Below the pieces are notes generated by a model. That model made no database searches and was not told the DNA's origin. It was given only the letters and a program-made list of their open reading frames with translations. Below, piece after piece: positions 42,258 through 50,729 of a DNA stretch of 64,000 nt. A program made the position numbers and the translations under genes. Source of the stretch: Gaiellasilicea sp963794385 (GTDB taxonomy: Bacteria; Actinomycetota; Thermoleophilia; Gaiellales; Gaiellaceae); assembly GCA_963794385.1 (NCBI GenBank), contig CAWCDT010000013.1, positions 1 to 64,000 of the forward strand. The letters run 5' to 3'. Positions within the stretch are counted from its first letter, which is position 1. Each line of letters starts with the position of its first letter.

Positions 42258-43684
42258 GCGGCTTCGAGCGCCGGCTCGGGCACCGACTCGACCTCCTCCT
42301 GGCGGATCAGCACCAGGGAGGCGATCACGCCGACGATCGCGATCGCGGCGCCGACCCAGAAGGCCAGCTGGAAGCCGGAAGTCATCGCCTCCGGCACTGC
42401 CGTCCCCGAGGCGACCTCGTTCTCCGTCCGCGTGATCGCGACCGTCGAGAGGAGCGCGATTCCGACCGCACCGCCGACCTGCTGCGTCGTGTTGATCAGG
42501 CCGGAGGCGATCCCCGCCTCGGACCGGTTCACGCCCGCGAGCGCGGCGATCGAGATCGGCACGAAGCAGAACGCCAGTCCGACCGCGACGAGCAGGAACC
42601 CGGGCAGCAGGTGGGTCCAGTACGAGCCGTCGACGGGCACCTGCGCGAACAGGAGCATGCCGACCGCGAGCAGCGCCATGCCGCCCGCGATCAGCGGCCG
42701 GACGCCCACCCGGTTCACGAGCATGGCGGCGACGTTCGCCCAGATGATCGACGTGCCGGCCACCGCCAGGTACGCGACACCCGTCTTCATGGCCGAGTAG
42801 CCGAGCACCTGCTGCATGTACAGCGTCAGCATCAGGAACATCGAGAACAGGGCCGTGCCGAGGATGAAGCCGGCGACGTTCGCGCCGAGGACCGTCTTCG
42901 TGCGCAGGAGCCCGAACCGCATCAGCGGCTCGTCCACGCGCTTCTCCCAGACCACGAAGGCGAGCAGCAGCGCCGCCGCGGCGGCGAAGACGCCGATCGT
43001 GCGTCCGGAGCTCCAGCCCCAATCACGTCCCTGGGTGATGCCCAGCACGAGCGCCGTCAAGCCGCCGGTGACGAGGAAGGCGCCCAGCGCGTCGAAGGTC
43101 TTGACGTGCGTGTCACGGCTCTCGCGGAGCAGCAGCGGCGCGAGTGCGAAGGCGACGAGGCCGACGGGGATGTTGACGAAGAAGATCCACTCCCAGGAGA
43201 GCGCGTCGGTGAGCACGCCTCCGAGGAGGACGCCGGCCGCGGCACCGAAGCCGCCGACCGCACCCCAGACGCCGAGGGCGATGTTCCGCTCCCGGCCTTC
43301 GGCGAAGGTCGTCATCAGGATCGCGAGCGCGGCCGGGGAAATCGTCGCCGCGCCGAGGCCCTGAATCGCGCGGGCTCCGATCAGCGAGGCTTCCGACCAC
43401 GCGAGCCCGCAGAGGAGCGAGCCGATCGTGAAGAGGATCAGGCCGGCCATGAAGATGCGCCTGCGCCCGAGCAGGTCGGCCGTGCGGCCGCCCAGCAGCA
43501 GGAAGCCGCCGAAGACGAGTGCGTAGGCCGAGATCACCCACTGCAGGTTGGCCTGCGAGAATCCGAGATCGGTCTGGATCGAGGGAAGAGCAACGTTCAC
43601 GATCGCGATGTCCAGAACGACCATGAACTGGACGGCACCCAGAAGCGCCAGTCCGAACCACTTCAGCCGGGGAGACGTCACCAT
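42254..43684 (-). CDS. MFS drug efflux transporter (EmrB/QacA, DHA2)
   Basis: A 476-residue permease with 14 predicted helices. N-terminal hallmark of the DHA2 group: VVLDIAIVNVALPSIQTDL. Loop 2-3 motif A: GRTADLLGRRRIFM. Motif C-like region: GAVGGFGAAAGVLLGGVLTD, followed by WEWIFFVNIPVG. It probably exports hydrophobic drugs in exchange for protons. A divergent HxlR-type regulator lies 115 bp away with a palindromic operator between them, so induction by the pump's substrate is likely. Confidence 0.92.
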   Translation of the reverse strand: MVTSPRLKWFGLALLGAVQFMVVLDIAIVNVALPSIQTDLGFSQANLQWVISAYALVFGGFLLLGGRTADLLGRRRIFMAGLILFTIGSLLCGLAWSEASLIGARAIQGLGAATISPAALAILMTTFAEGRERNIALGVWGAVGGFGAAAGVLLGGVLTDALSWEWIFFVNIPVGLVAFALAPLLLRESRDTHVKTFDALGAFLVTGGLTALVLGITQGRDWGWSSGRTIGVFAAAAALLLAFVVWEKRVDEPLMRFGLLRTKTVLGANVAGFILGTALFSMFLMLTLYMQQVLGYSAMKTGVAYLAVAGTSIIWANVAAMLVNRVGVRPLIAGGMALLAVGMLLFAQVPVDGSYWTHLLPGFLLVAVGLAFCFVPISIAALAGVNRSEAGIASGLINTTQQVGGAVGIALLSTVAITRTENEVASGTAVPEAMTSGFQLAFWVGAAIAIVGVIASLVLIRQEEVESVPEPALEAA

Positions 43685-43710
43685 GTTGCGCTGTCCTTTC
43701 AGCAGGGTAT

Positions 43711-43748
43711 ACTTGCTTTGTTGAACGTCATGCTTTCAAAAAGCAAGT
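43711..43748. promoter_or_regulatory. Palindromic operator between MFS pump and HxlR regulator
   Basis: Perfect 9-base inverted arms ACTTGCTTT (43711-43719) and AAAGCAAGT (43740-43748) are separated by 20 bases. The stretch is AT-rich against a GC-rich background and also contains GCTTTC/TTTGTTGAA half-repeats. Position, spacing and composition fit a binding site for the winged-helix regulator encoded next to it, probably covering both promoters. Confidence 0.7.
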
Positions 43749-43799
43749 CATCCCAGAGGACGATATTCCCTTGACGGGCCTCATCCGGGAGGACGACAC

Positions 43800-44393
43800 A
43801 TGAAGCGCTACGACCAGTACTGCCCCATCGCCCGCTCGCTCGAGCTCGTCGGCGAGCGCTGGACGCTCCTCGTCGTGAGGGAGCTGATGTACGGGCCGAG
43901 GCGCTACACGGATCTCGCCGCCGGACTCCCGCGGATCGGCACGAACGTCCTCGCCGCGCGGCTGAAGGAGCTCGAGGCGGCCGGCGTCGTCGAGAAGCGG
44001 AGGCTCCCGCCGCCGTTTGCTTCCATGGTCTACGAGCTGACGCCGCTGGGCCGCTCGCTGCGGCCGGTGCTGCACGAGCTCGCCCGGTTCGGCGCCCGCC
44101 TGCTGGGACCGCCGCCGCTCGACGCGCTCGAGGACGGCTGGCTCGTGCACGCGCTCGATCTGGCGCTCTCACCCGTCTCCCCGCAGGGGACAATCGCGTT
44201 CCGGATCGGCGCCGAGGAGGCGACGCTGGTGGACGGCGTCGCGACGGAGGGCATCGCCGAGACACCTGACGTCCTGGTGGAAGGCGACGCGGTCGGCTTC
44301 TACCACCTCGTCGTCGACCGGGATCCCGGACGGGGTCCGGGTCGAGGGCGACCGAGAGCTCCTCGAGCGGCTGCTCGACGGCTTCGCGCCTAG
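43800..44393 (+). CDS. HxlR-family transcriptional regulator, C-terminus frameshifted
   Basis: A winged-helix regulator with the HxlR N-terminal motif CPIARSLELVGERWTLLVVR (Cys near residue 8), LMYGPRRYTDLAAGLPRIGT, and wing ALEAAGVVEKRRL-like segments. It also carries a C-terminal SCP2/alpha-beta part. As read it ends in an Arg/Pro-rich tail. A frame change near 44325 gives DGVRVEGDRELLERLLDGFA, the expected C-terminus, with a stop at 44416-44418. It probably represses the divergent MFS pump through the palindrome at 43711-43748. The Cys near the N-terminus could sense electrophiles, as in some HxlR proteins. Confidence 0.88.
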   Translation: MKRYDQYCPIARSLELVGERWTLLVVRELMYGPRRYTDLAAGLPRIGTNVLAARLKELEAAGVVEKRRLPPPFASMVYELTPLGRSLRPVLHELARFGARLLGPPPLDALEDGWLVHALDLALSPVSPQGTIAFRIGAEEATLVDGVATEGIAETPDVLVEGDAVGFYHLVVDRDPGRGPGRGRPRAPRAAARRLRA

Positions 44394-45697
44394 ACAGGCC
44401 GAGCCGCTTCCCGCCTGAGCACCTCCCAGGCGAGTCGCACGTCTTCCTCGGTGGTCCGCGCGTTCCCCACCGCCAGGCGGAGGACGTAACGGTCGTTCAG
44501 CTTCGTGTGCGAGATGAAGATCTCCCCGCTTGCGTTCACGCGCTCGAGCAGCGCCTCGTTCTCCTCGTCCGAGACGTCGCGGCGGAAGCAGACGAGCGAG
44601 AACGGCCGCGGCGCGACGACCTCCCAGCCCGGCTCGTCCCGCACGAGGTCCTCGAAGAGCGCCGCCAGGCGGATCGCCTCCCGGATGCGCGCCTGCACAC
44701 CCTCGCGGCCGTAGCAGCGCAGCACCGCCCAGAGCTTGAGCGCGCGGAACTGACGCCCCAGCGCGGAGCTGTACTCGGAGAGGCTCGCCACCTCCTCGCT
44801 GACGCGCAGGAACTCGGGCACGAGGCTGAAGACGGCGCGGAGGTCGTCGGGGCGCCGGGTCCAGAACGCGGAACAGCCCATCGGCGTGAGCAGCCACTTG
44901 TGCGGGTTGACGACGACCGAGTCGGCCCGCTCCCAGCCGGCGAACGCGTCCCGGAGCTCTGGGCAGACGGCGGCCGAGCCGGCATACGCCGCGTCGACGT
45001 GCAGCCAGACGCCCTCGCGCTCGCACGCGTCCGCGATCGCGGGGACGGGATCGATCGAGCTCGTCGACGTCGTCCCGATCGTCGCGACGACCGCGCAGGC
45101 GCCGGAGAGATCGAGCGCGTCCGGCCGGAGCCGAAAGGCCTCGTCGACCGGAATGGCGCGTGCCTCGAGCTCGAGCAGTCGGCACGCCTTGTCGACCGAC
45201 GAGTGCGCGTGCTCGGAGCAGACGACGACCCGGGCCCCCGGCTTCGCCTGACGGGCCGCCGCGAGCGCCGTCATCGTCCCGGTCGAGGCGGTGTCCTCGA
45301 GATGGCCGTGCAGGCCGGCCGGAAGCCCGAGCAGCTGCGCGAGCCAGTCGAGTGTCAGCTCCTCGAGCTCCTGCAGCGCCGGCGAGGTGCGCCAGAGGAT
45401 CCCGACCTGGTTCAGGCCGGCGGCGAGGAGCTCGGCGAGGATCCCGGGCTCGGAGCCGGTGTTCGCGAAGTAGGCGAAGAAGCGCGGGCTCTGCCAGTGC
45501 GTCGCCGCCGGCAACAGCAGCTCGTCGAGGTCGCGGAGCACGTTCGCGAACGGCTCTGCCCGGTCAGGCGGAGTCTGCGGCAGCCGTTCCCGCAGCTCGC
45601 CCGGCTCGACCTGGGCCAGGACCGGCAGGTCGCGGACGCGCTCCAGGTACGACGCCACCCAGTCGAGGGACGCGGCACCGTCCTCACGGAAGCTCAC
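44390..45697 (-). CDS. PLP-dependent aromatic-amino-acid-type decarboxylase
   Basis: A 435-residue group II decarboxylase (DDC/TDC-like). It has the fold-type I features HGHLEDTASTGTMTALAAAR, EHAHSSVDKACRLL, the Asp in WLHVDAAYAGSAAVCPEL (~residue 235), the PLP Lys in VVNPHKWLLTPMGCSAFW (~residue 263) and RALKLWAVLRCYGREG. It probably decarboxylates an aromatic amino acid such as tryptophan, tyrosine or DOPA; the specificity residues cannot be read. The GTG start at 45697 overlaps the PolX-PHP stop (GTGA). The 3' end overlaps the convergent HxlR reading by a few bases. Confidence 0.9.
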   Translation of the reverse strand: MSFREDGAASLDWVASYLERVRDLPVLAQVEPGELRERLPQTPPDRAEPFANVLRDLDELLLPAATHWQSPRFFAYFANTGSEPGILAELLAAGLNQVGILWRTSPALQELEELTLDWLAQLLGLPAGLHGHLEDTASTGTMTALAAARQAKPGARVVVCSEHAHSSVDKACRLLELEARAIPVDEAFRLRPDALDLSGACAVVATIGTTSTSSIDPVPAIADACEREGVWLHVDAAYAGSAAVCPELRDAFAGWERADSVVVNPHKWLLTPMGCSAFWTRRPDDLRAVFSLVPEFLRVSEEVASLSEYSSALGRQFRALKLWAVLRCYGREGVQARIREAIRLAALFEDLVRDEPGWEVVAPRPFSLVCFRRDVSDEENEALLERVNASGEIFISHTKLNDRYVLRLAVGNARTTEEDVRLAWEVLRREAARPV

Positions 45698-47415
45698 TTG
45701 CGCAGCTTCTCGATCGCCGGCCACGGGCGCGTGTTCACGATCTGGTCGGCCGTCAGCCACGCCCGCCGCGCCTGCGCGACGCCGAGGTCGACGTAGCGCA
45801 GCGCGTTGGCCGAGTGCGCGTCGCTCGAGATCACGAGCCGAAGCCCGGCCTCGCCGGCGAGGCGAGCGTTCGCGTCGCGCAGGTCGAGCCGGTCCGGCTG
45901 CGAGTTGATCTCGAGGAATGTCCCGGTCTCGAGCGCGGCGTCGACCACCTTCTCCACCTCGACGGCCGACGGGTTGCGGACCCCGATGCGCCTGCTCGTC
46001 AGGTGGCCGATGCAGTCCACGTGCGGGCTCTGCATCGCCTCCAGGACGCGGCCGGTCGGCTCCTTGTCGAAGCTCGCGTGCACCGAGGCCATCACCCAGT
46101 CGAGCGGCGCGAGCAGCTCCTCGTCGAAGTCGATCTCGCCTGTCGCGCGGATGTTGACCTCGATCCCCTTCAGGATTCGGAAGGGCGCGAACCGCTCGTT
46201 GAGCGCGTCGATCTCCTCCCACTGCCGCTCGAGGCGCCCGTCCCGCAGGCGGTGCGAGTGGTCGCAGATCGCGAGGTACTCGTGCCCGAGCGACTGGGCC
46301 ATGACGGCCATCTGCTCGATCGAGGCCTTGCCGTCCGACCACGTTGAATGGCAGTGCAGGTCGCCGCGGAGGTCGGACCGCTCGACGAGCATCGGCAGCT
46401 CCCGCCGGTTCTCATTTGACAGCCGCGCCGCCGCCAGCTCGCCGCCGTTCTCGCGCAGCTCCGGCGGGATGTACGCATAGCCCAGATGGGCGTAGAGCTC
46501 CTCCTCGTCGGCAGCGCGGAACTCCTCGCCCGTCTCGGTGTTCGTGACGGAGTACTCGGAGACTGAGAAGCCACGGCGGACCGCGTCCTCGCGGAGCGCG
46601 ACGTTGTGCTCCTTCGAACCGGTGAAGTGCTGGAGCAGGTTTCCGTACGACTCCGGCGGCACGACGCGCAGGTCGAGACGGAGGCCCTTGACGGTGATCA
46701 CGGTGGCTTTCGTGTCGCCCTTCGCGACGACGCTCGCGACCTCGTCGCGCATCGTGAAGTGCTCGATCAGCGCCGGTGGGTCGGTCGAGGTGGCGATCAC
46801 GTCGAGGTCGCGGAACGTCTCGCGGCGCCGCCGCGCCGAGCCGGCTTCGGACACCTTCACCGCGGCGGGGTGCGCCCGCAGCTCCTCGACGAGCTCGAGC
46901 AGGAACGGCAGCCCGTCGCCGAGCAGGCGCCTCGACTCGCGCGGGTCCTTCTGCTCCTCGGCGAGTGCCTTCAGGATCTTTTCCTCGCTCTTGGCGCCGA
47001 GGCCGGCGAGCGAGCGGAGCCGCTCCTGCTCGGCCGCCTCCTTCAGCTCTGCGAGGGTCGTGACGCCGAGCTCCTTCCAGATCCTGCGCGCGGTCTTCGG
47101 GCCGAGGCCGGGCAACCGCATGAACTTGACGACGTCCTCCGGCACGACCGCCTTGCGCTTCGTCAGCGCCTCCATCTCGCCGTGCTCGACGATCTGGACG
47201 ATCTTGTCCTCGATCGTCTGGCCGATCCCGGAGAGGCTCTTCGCCTTGCCCTCGAGCGCGAGCTGGGCGACCGGGCCGCCAGTCTCGCGGATCCGGGTCG
47301 CGGCGCGGCGGTACGCGAGGACGCGAAAGGAGTCCTCGCCCTCGAGCTCGCTCAGGTCGGCCAGCAGCTCGAGCTGGTCGGCGAGCTCGTCGTTCCTCGG
47401 CAGGGTCGCAGCCAC
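45694..47415 (-). CDS. polX: DNA polymerase X family with C-terminal PHP domain
   Basis: A 573-residue PolX. The N-terminal helix-hairpin-helix region has LSGIGQTIEDKIVQIVE and LPGLGPKTARRIWKELG (~residue 90-120). A polymerase nucleotidyltransferase core follows (GSARRRRETFRDLDVIATST: catalytic Asp pair in DLDV). The C-terminal PHP phosphoesterase domain has DLHCHSTWSDGKAS, CDHSH, GIEVNI, VMASVHASFD, DCIGHLT and SSDAHS metal ligands. Such enzymes do gap-filling repair with proofreading-type 3'-5' exonuclease activity. The GTG at 47415 is chosen as the family start; the longer reading only adds antisense of the divergent gene. Confidence 0.93.
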   Translation of the reverse strand: MAATLPRNDELADQLELLADLSELEGEDSFRVLAYRRAATRIRETGGPVAQLALEGKAKSLSGIGQTIEDKIVQIVEHGEMEALTKRKAVVPEDVVKFMRLPGLGPKTARRIWKELGVTTLAELKEAAEQERLRSLAGLGAKSEEKILKALAEEQKDPRESRRLLGDGLPFLLELVEELRAHPAAVKVSEAGSARRRRETFRDLDVIATSTDPPALIEHFTMRDEVASVVAKGDTKATVITVKGLRLDLRVVPPESYGNLLQHFTGSKEHNVALREDAVRRGFSVSEYSVTNTETGEEFRAADEEELYAHLGYAYIPPELRENGGELAAARLSNENRRELPMLVERSDLRGDLHCHSTWSDGKASIEQMAVMAQSLGHEYLAICDHSHRLRDGRLERQWEEIDALNERFAPFRILKGIEVNIRATGEIDFDEELLAPLDWVMASVHASFDKEPTGRVLEAMQSPHVDCIGHLTSRRIGVRNPSAVEVEKVVDAALETGTFLEINSQPDRLDLRDANARLAGEAGLRLVISSDAHSANALRYVDLGVAQARRAWLTADQIVNTRPWPAIEKLRK

Positions 47416-47434
47416 TTGTCGCGATGATACGGAG

Positions 47435-48151
47435 GTGCGGACCCTCGTCTGCCTGCCCACCTACGACGAGCGCGAGAACCTCGAGCCGATGCTGCGCGCG
47501 CTTCGTGAGGTGCTCGGCCCGGACGACGCGGTGCTCGTGATCGACGACGACTCGCCGGACGGCACAGGCGAGCTGGCGGACCGGCTCGCGGCCGAGCTCG
47601 ATTTCGTCGAGGTGCTCCACCGGCAGCGGAAGGAGGGACTCGGGCCCGCCTACCTGGCGGGCTTCCGCCGCGCTCTCGAGCGCGGCGCCGAGCTCGTGGT
47701 CGAGATGGACTGCGACTTCTCGCACGACCCGAAGGACGTGCCGCGGCTGATCGAGGCGGCGGGGGACGCCGATCTCGTGCTCGGCTCGCGCTACGTCCCC
47801 GGCGGCGGCGTCGAGAACTGGGGTCTCGTGCGTCGCGTCGTCTCCGCGGGCGGCTCGCTCTACGCGCGCTTGCTGCTCGGCGTGCCGGTGCGCGACCTCA
47901 CCGGGGGCTTCAAGTGCTTCCGCCGTTCCGTGCTCGAGGCGCTCGACCTCGAGGCGGTGCACTCGAAGGGCTACGCCTTCCAGATCGAGCTGACCTACCG
48001 AGCACTGCGGCGCGGCTTCCGCGTCCGCGAGGTGCCGATCCGCTTCGTCGACCGCGAGGTCGGCGGCTCGAAGATGTCGCGGGGGATCGTGCTCGAGGCG
48101 ATCTGGAAGGTGCCGCTGCTCCGGCTCGCGGCATTGGGAGGCCGGCTTTGA
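47435..48151 (+). CDS. Polyprenol-phosphate mannosyltransferase-like GT2
   Basis: A 238-residue glycosyltransferase family 2 enzyme resembling DPM1/Ppm1. It has LPTYDERENLEPMLRAL (N-terminal GT-A), IDDDSPDGTGE (DD/DDD), VEMDCDFSHDP (DXD-like), LTGGFKCFRRS and GGSKMSRGIVLEA (C-terminal part). It probably transfers mannose from GDP-mannose to a polyprenyl phosphate, the donor for extracytoplasmic mannosylation. There is no membrane domain, so it is the soluble form. The GTG start follows GGAG with no normal spacing, so a leaderless mRNA is possible. The stop overlaps the TTG start of the thioredoxin gene. Confidence 0.88.
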   Translation: MRTLVCLPTYDERENLEPMLRALREVLGPDDAVLVIDDDSPDGTGELADRLAAELDFVEVLHRQRKEGLGPAYLAGFRRALERGAELVVEMDCDFSHDPKDVPRLIEAAGDADLVLGSRYVPGGGVENWGLVRRVVSAGGSLYARLLLGVPVRDLTGGFKCFRRSVLEALDLEAVHSKGYAFQIELTYRALRRGFRVREVPIRFVDREVGGSKMSRGIVLEAIWKVPLLRLAALGGRL

Positions 48152-48465
48152 GGGAGGTCACCGACGCGAGCTTCGAGGAGGAGGTGCTCAGTGTGGCCGG
48201 CCCGGTCATCGTCGACTTCTGGGCCCCGTGGTGCAAGCCGTGCGATGCGATCGAGCCGGTGCTCGAGGCGATCGCCGCCGAGCACGGCGTGGAGCTCGTG
48301 CGGCTGAACGTCGACGAGCACCTCGCCGTGCCTTCGCGCTACAGCGTCCTCTCGTTGCCGACAGTGATCCTGTTCGAGAGCGGCGAGCCTCGCTCGACGG
48401 TGATCGGCGCCCGCAAACGCGCCCACTACGAGCGCGAGTGGGCGACGTGGCTCAGCGCGACCTGA
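48148..48465 (+). CDS. Thioredoxin-like protein, WCKPC active site
   Basis: A 105-residue thioredoxin-fold protein: GPVIVDFWAPWCKPCDAIEP (active site WCKPC), LVRLNVDEHLAVPSRYSVLS, cis-Pro in SLPTVILFESG. Canonical thioredoxins have WCGPC; a Lys in place of Gly changes the redox potential, so this may be a specialised reductant or an oxidase. It starts on TTG overlapping the mannosyltransferase stop, suggesting co-translation, and its 3' end overlaps the convergent thiL by 14 bp. Confidence 0.88.
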   Translation: MREVTDASFEEEVLSVAGPVIVDFWAPWCKPCDAIEPVLEAIAAEHGVELVRLNVDEHLAVPSRYSVLSLPTVILFESGEPRSTVIGARKRAHYEREWATWLSAT

Positions 48466-49267
48466 AGTGCTCCCAGCCGGGCAGGTCGTAGGGCTCGCCG
48501 CCGTGCAGCAGGAGAACGCCCTCGCCCGGCTCGCACCTGCCGATCACCGGGAAGCCGACCGGATCTCGCGTCGCGGCGAGGAGCTCAAAGTCCTCGCCGA
48601 AGCCGAGATCGTCCAACTCGCCCGCGAGCGGGACCGCGTCGAGGTCGACCACGATCCGGCAGCCGGAGCGGCGCGCAAGGTGGCCTGCGTCCACGGCGAT
48701 CCCATCGGAGATGTCGAGCATCGCGTTCGCCACGCCGCCGAGCCGGAGACCCTCCTCCGTGCGGATCGGAGGGCGGATGAACCGCTCCTCGCGAAACGCC
48801 TTGCCGGCCGCACCGAGCGGACCCGTGACGATCAGCTGATCGCCGGGCCTGGCGCCTGTGCGGCCGGGCACGCGCCTGGCGTGACCGAGCGCTGTGACGG
48901 AGATGTAGACCCGGTCCGCTTCTGTCATGTCGCCGCCCCGGACGGGCACTTCCGTCTCCGCGAGACCCTCGTACAGCTCCACGACCCGATCCAGCTCGAC
49001 GTCACCAGGCGCCGCGAGTGTGACGAAGAGCGCTTCGGGCATGGCGGCCGACGCCGAGAGATCGCTGATGTTGACGGCGGCGGCCCGAAAACCGAGCTCG
49101 AGCCAGGACAGCCAGTCGAGCCGGAAGTGAACTCCTTCCACCAGCGCGTCCTGGGTGACGACGAGCCCGCTGTCGAGCTGGGCGGCGTCGTGCTCGACGC
49201 CGACGATCAACTCGCGCGCCTCAAGCTCGCGCAGGAGGCCGACCTCGCCTGCGTCAGAGAGCCGCAT
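48452..49267 (-). CDS. thiL: Thiamine-monophosphate kinase
   Basis: A 271-residue AIR synthase-fold kinase. It has VGVEHDAAQL (the usual GDDAA region is here ..VEHDAAQ), VTQDALVEGVHFRLDWLSWL, AAVNISDLSASAAMPEALFV (diagnostic), GGDMTEADR and MLDISDGIAVDAGHLARRSG. It turns TMP into TPP, the last step. The GDDAAVL-type motif is degenerate (Gly/Asp replaced by Glu-His), yet all other motifs fit. It is the last gene of thiD-thiM-thiE-thiL; its start is 14 bases inside thiE. Confidence 0.9.
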   Translation of the reverse strand: MRLSDAGEVGLLRELEARELIVGVEHDAAQLDSGLVVTQDALVEGVHFRLDWLSWLELGFRAAAVNISDLSASAAMPEALFVTLAAPGDVELDRVVELYEGLAETEVPVRGGDMTEADRVYISVTALGHARRVPGRTGARPGDQLIVTGPLGAAGKAFREERFIRPPIRTEEGLRLGGVANAMLDISDGIAVDAGHLARRSGCRIVVDLDAVPLAGELDDLGFGEDFELLAATRDPVGFPVIGRCEPGEGVLLLHGGEPYDLPGWEHFRSR

Positions 49268-49802
49268 CGACGGCCGCCCGCAGGGCCTCGATCTCCGCGA
49301 GGGCGCGGATCACCGCCACTCCTGCCGCGCCGGCGCGGATGCACTCGGCCGCATTCGAGGCGTCGATCCCGCCGATCGCGACGACCGGTAGCGAGGTCGA
49401 GAGGCACACGTCGCGCAGGCCGTCGAGGCCGATCGGCGGCGCGGCATCCGGCTTTGACGGCGTCTCCCAGATCGGACCGGCACCGAGATAGGTGGCTCCG
49501 GAGAACTCCGCAACCGCCGCCTCCCGCCGCTTCGTCACCGAGACACCCAGTGGGATCCCGGCTTCGCGCGCCCGCTCGATCCCGGGATCCGCCTGGCCGA
49601 GGTGCACCCCGCAGCCGAGCGCGAGCGCTGCGTCGACGTCGTCGTTGACGACGAGCTCGGCGTCGAGGTCGGCGAGAGAGCGGCCGAGCTCCACTACCGC
49701 CGCGGTCGGCGCACCCTTCAGCCGAAGCTGCACGACCGTCGCGCCGCCGGCCGCGGCCCGCCGCGCGGTCTTCTCGTCGGAGACGAGCGCGTGGACTCTC
49801 AC
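49254..49802 (-). CDS. thiE: Thiamine-phosphate synthase
   Basis: A 182-residue TIM-barrel enzyme joining HMP-PP and HET-P to give TMP. Visible motifs: ATVVQLRLKGA (usual VQLR.K), ELVVNDDVDAALALGCGVHL (VND and GVHLGQ), GATYLGAGPIWETPSKPDAA (GP.F.T.TK) and LPVVAIGGIDASNA, VAVIRAL. It is shorter than most ThiE (~210), missing part of the N-terminus, and fits a compact form. The GTG at 49802 overlaps the thiM stop (GTGA). Confidence 0.9.
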   Translation of the reverse strand: MRVHALVSDEKTARRAAAGGATVVQLRLKGAPTAAVVELGRSLADLDAELVVNDDVDAALALGCGVHLGQADPGIERAREAGIPLGVSVTKRREAAVAEFSGATYLGAGPIWETPSKPDAAPPIGLDGLRDVCLSTSLPVVAIGGIDASNAAECIRAGAAGVAVIRALAEIEALRAAVDAAL

Positions 49803-50596
49803 GCCGTCTCGACCCGCGCCCGGGCGGACAGGGTCGCCGGATCGAGCGCCGCAAGCGCGTCGTAGAGCGCAACATGGAAGCTTCCCGGCCCCTTCGCCTC
49901 GGCGGCCGCGTCCTCGCCGGCGACGCCGAAGGCGACGAGCGCCTCGGCCGCGGCCTCGAACGAATCGTCCTTTCCGGTCAGGAAGCAGCCGGTGAGCGCC
50001 GTCGACATGCACCCCGTTCCCGTGATCGCGGCCAGCAGCTCATGCCCGTTCGAGACGGACGCCGAGCGCTCGCCGTCGGAGACATGGTCGACCACGCCGG
50101 TCACGGAGGCAACCACGTCGAGCGACTTGGCGGCCTCGCGCGCAAGCGCGGCTGGATCGCCGCCGGCCCCGACGGACTCGACGCCGCGCACCTCCGCTTC
50201 TGCCCCGACGAGCGTCGCGACCTCGCCCGCGTTCCCGCGCAGCACGGCGACGTCGACCGCAGCCAGGATCCGCTTCGCCGTCTCGGTGCGGTACGACGTC
50301 GCGCCGGCGCCGACCGGATCGAGGACGACGGGCACGCCCTTCTCGTTCGCCGCAGCGCCCGCGGCGAGCATCGCCTCGATCCAGCTGTCCGAGAGCGTGC
50401 CGATGTTGAGCACGAGCGCCCCCGCGAGCCCCACCATCTCGCGCACCTCCTGCTCGGCATGCGCCATCACCGGCAGCGCGCCCAGGGCGAGGATCGCATT
50501 CGCGGTCTCGTTCATGACGACGTAATTCGTGATGTTGTGGACGAGCGGCTTGCGCTCGCGGATCACGGCGAGGGTTGCGCCCGGGTCGATGCTCAT
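49799..50596 (-). CDS. thiM: Hydroxyethylthiazole kinase
   Basis: A 265-residue ribokinase-like enzyme that phosphorylates the thiazole moiety in thiamine salvage: KPLVHNITNYVVMNETANAI at the N-terminus (diagnostic), PVVLDPVGAGATSYRT, LRGNAGEVATLVG, and the anion-hole GTGCMSTALTGCFL with catalytic Cys. The ATG start at 50596 lies inside a perfect 12-bp hairpin (50591-50617), so translation initiation may be structure controlled. Its ribosome binding site is weak. It follows thiD by 134 bp filled with hairpins. Confidence 0.93.
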   Translation of the reverse strand: MSIDPGATLAVIRERKPLVHNITNYVVMNETANAILALGALPVMAHAEQEVREMVGLAGALVLNIGTLSDSWIEAMLAAGAAANEKGVPVVLDPVGAGATSYRTETAKRILAAVDVAVLRGNAGEVATLVGAEAEVRGVESVGAGGDPAALAREAAKSLDVVASVTGVVDHVSDGERSASVSNGHELLAAITGTGCMSTALTGCFLTGKDDSFEAAAEALVAFGVAGEDAAAEAKGPGSFHVALYDALAALDPATLSARARVETA

Positions 50597-50704
50597 GGGC
50601 CAACCTGGCCCATGAGCTGGGGAGGGGGCGTGGGGGAACCGGGAGGTTCCCCCACACGAGACTGGAAGAAGGGGGCTCGTGGGGGAAACATGGTTTCCCC
50701 CACG
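50591..50704. repeat. Array of three perfect hairpins between thiD and thiM
   Basis: Three palindromes follow each other. (a) 50591-50617 has a 12-bp stem GCTCATGGGCCA with a 3-base loop and includes the thiM start codon. (b) 50630-50655 has an 11-bp stem GTGGGGGAACC with a GGGA loop. (c) 50678-50704 has a 12-bp stem CGTGGGGGAAAC with an ATG loop. Hairpins b and c share the arm GTGGGGGAA, like two copies of one repeat. They could control readthrough or thiM translation, or be a small repeat family. No gene lies in 50597-50729. Confidence 0.8.
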
Positions 50705-50729
50705 GGAGCGGGCCGAAGGCGCGCGACGC

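Noticed and set aside
41819..43774. 651-residue plus-strand frame opposite the MFS gene
   Set aside because: Antisense shadow; the minus-strand transporter has clear helices and motifs.
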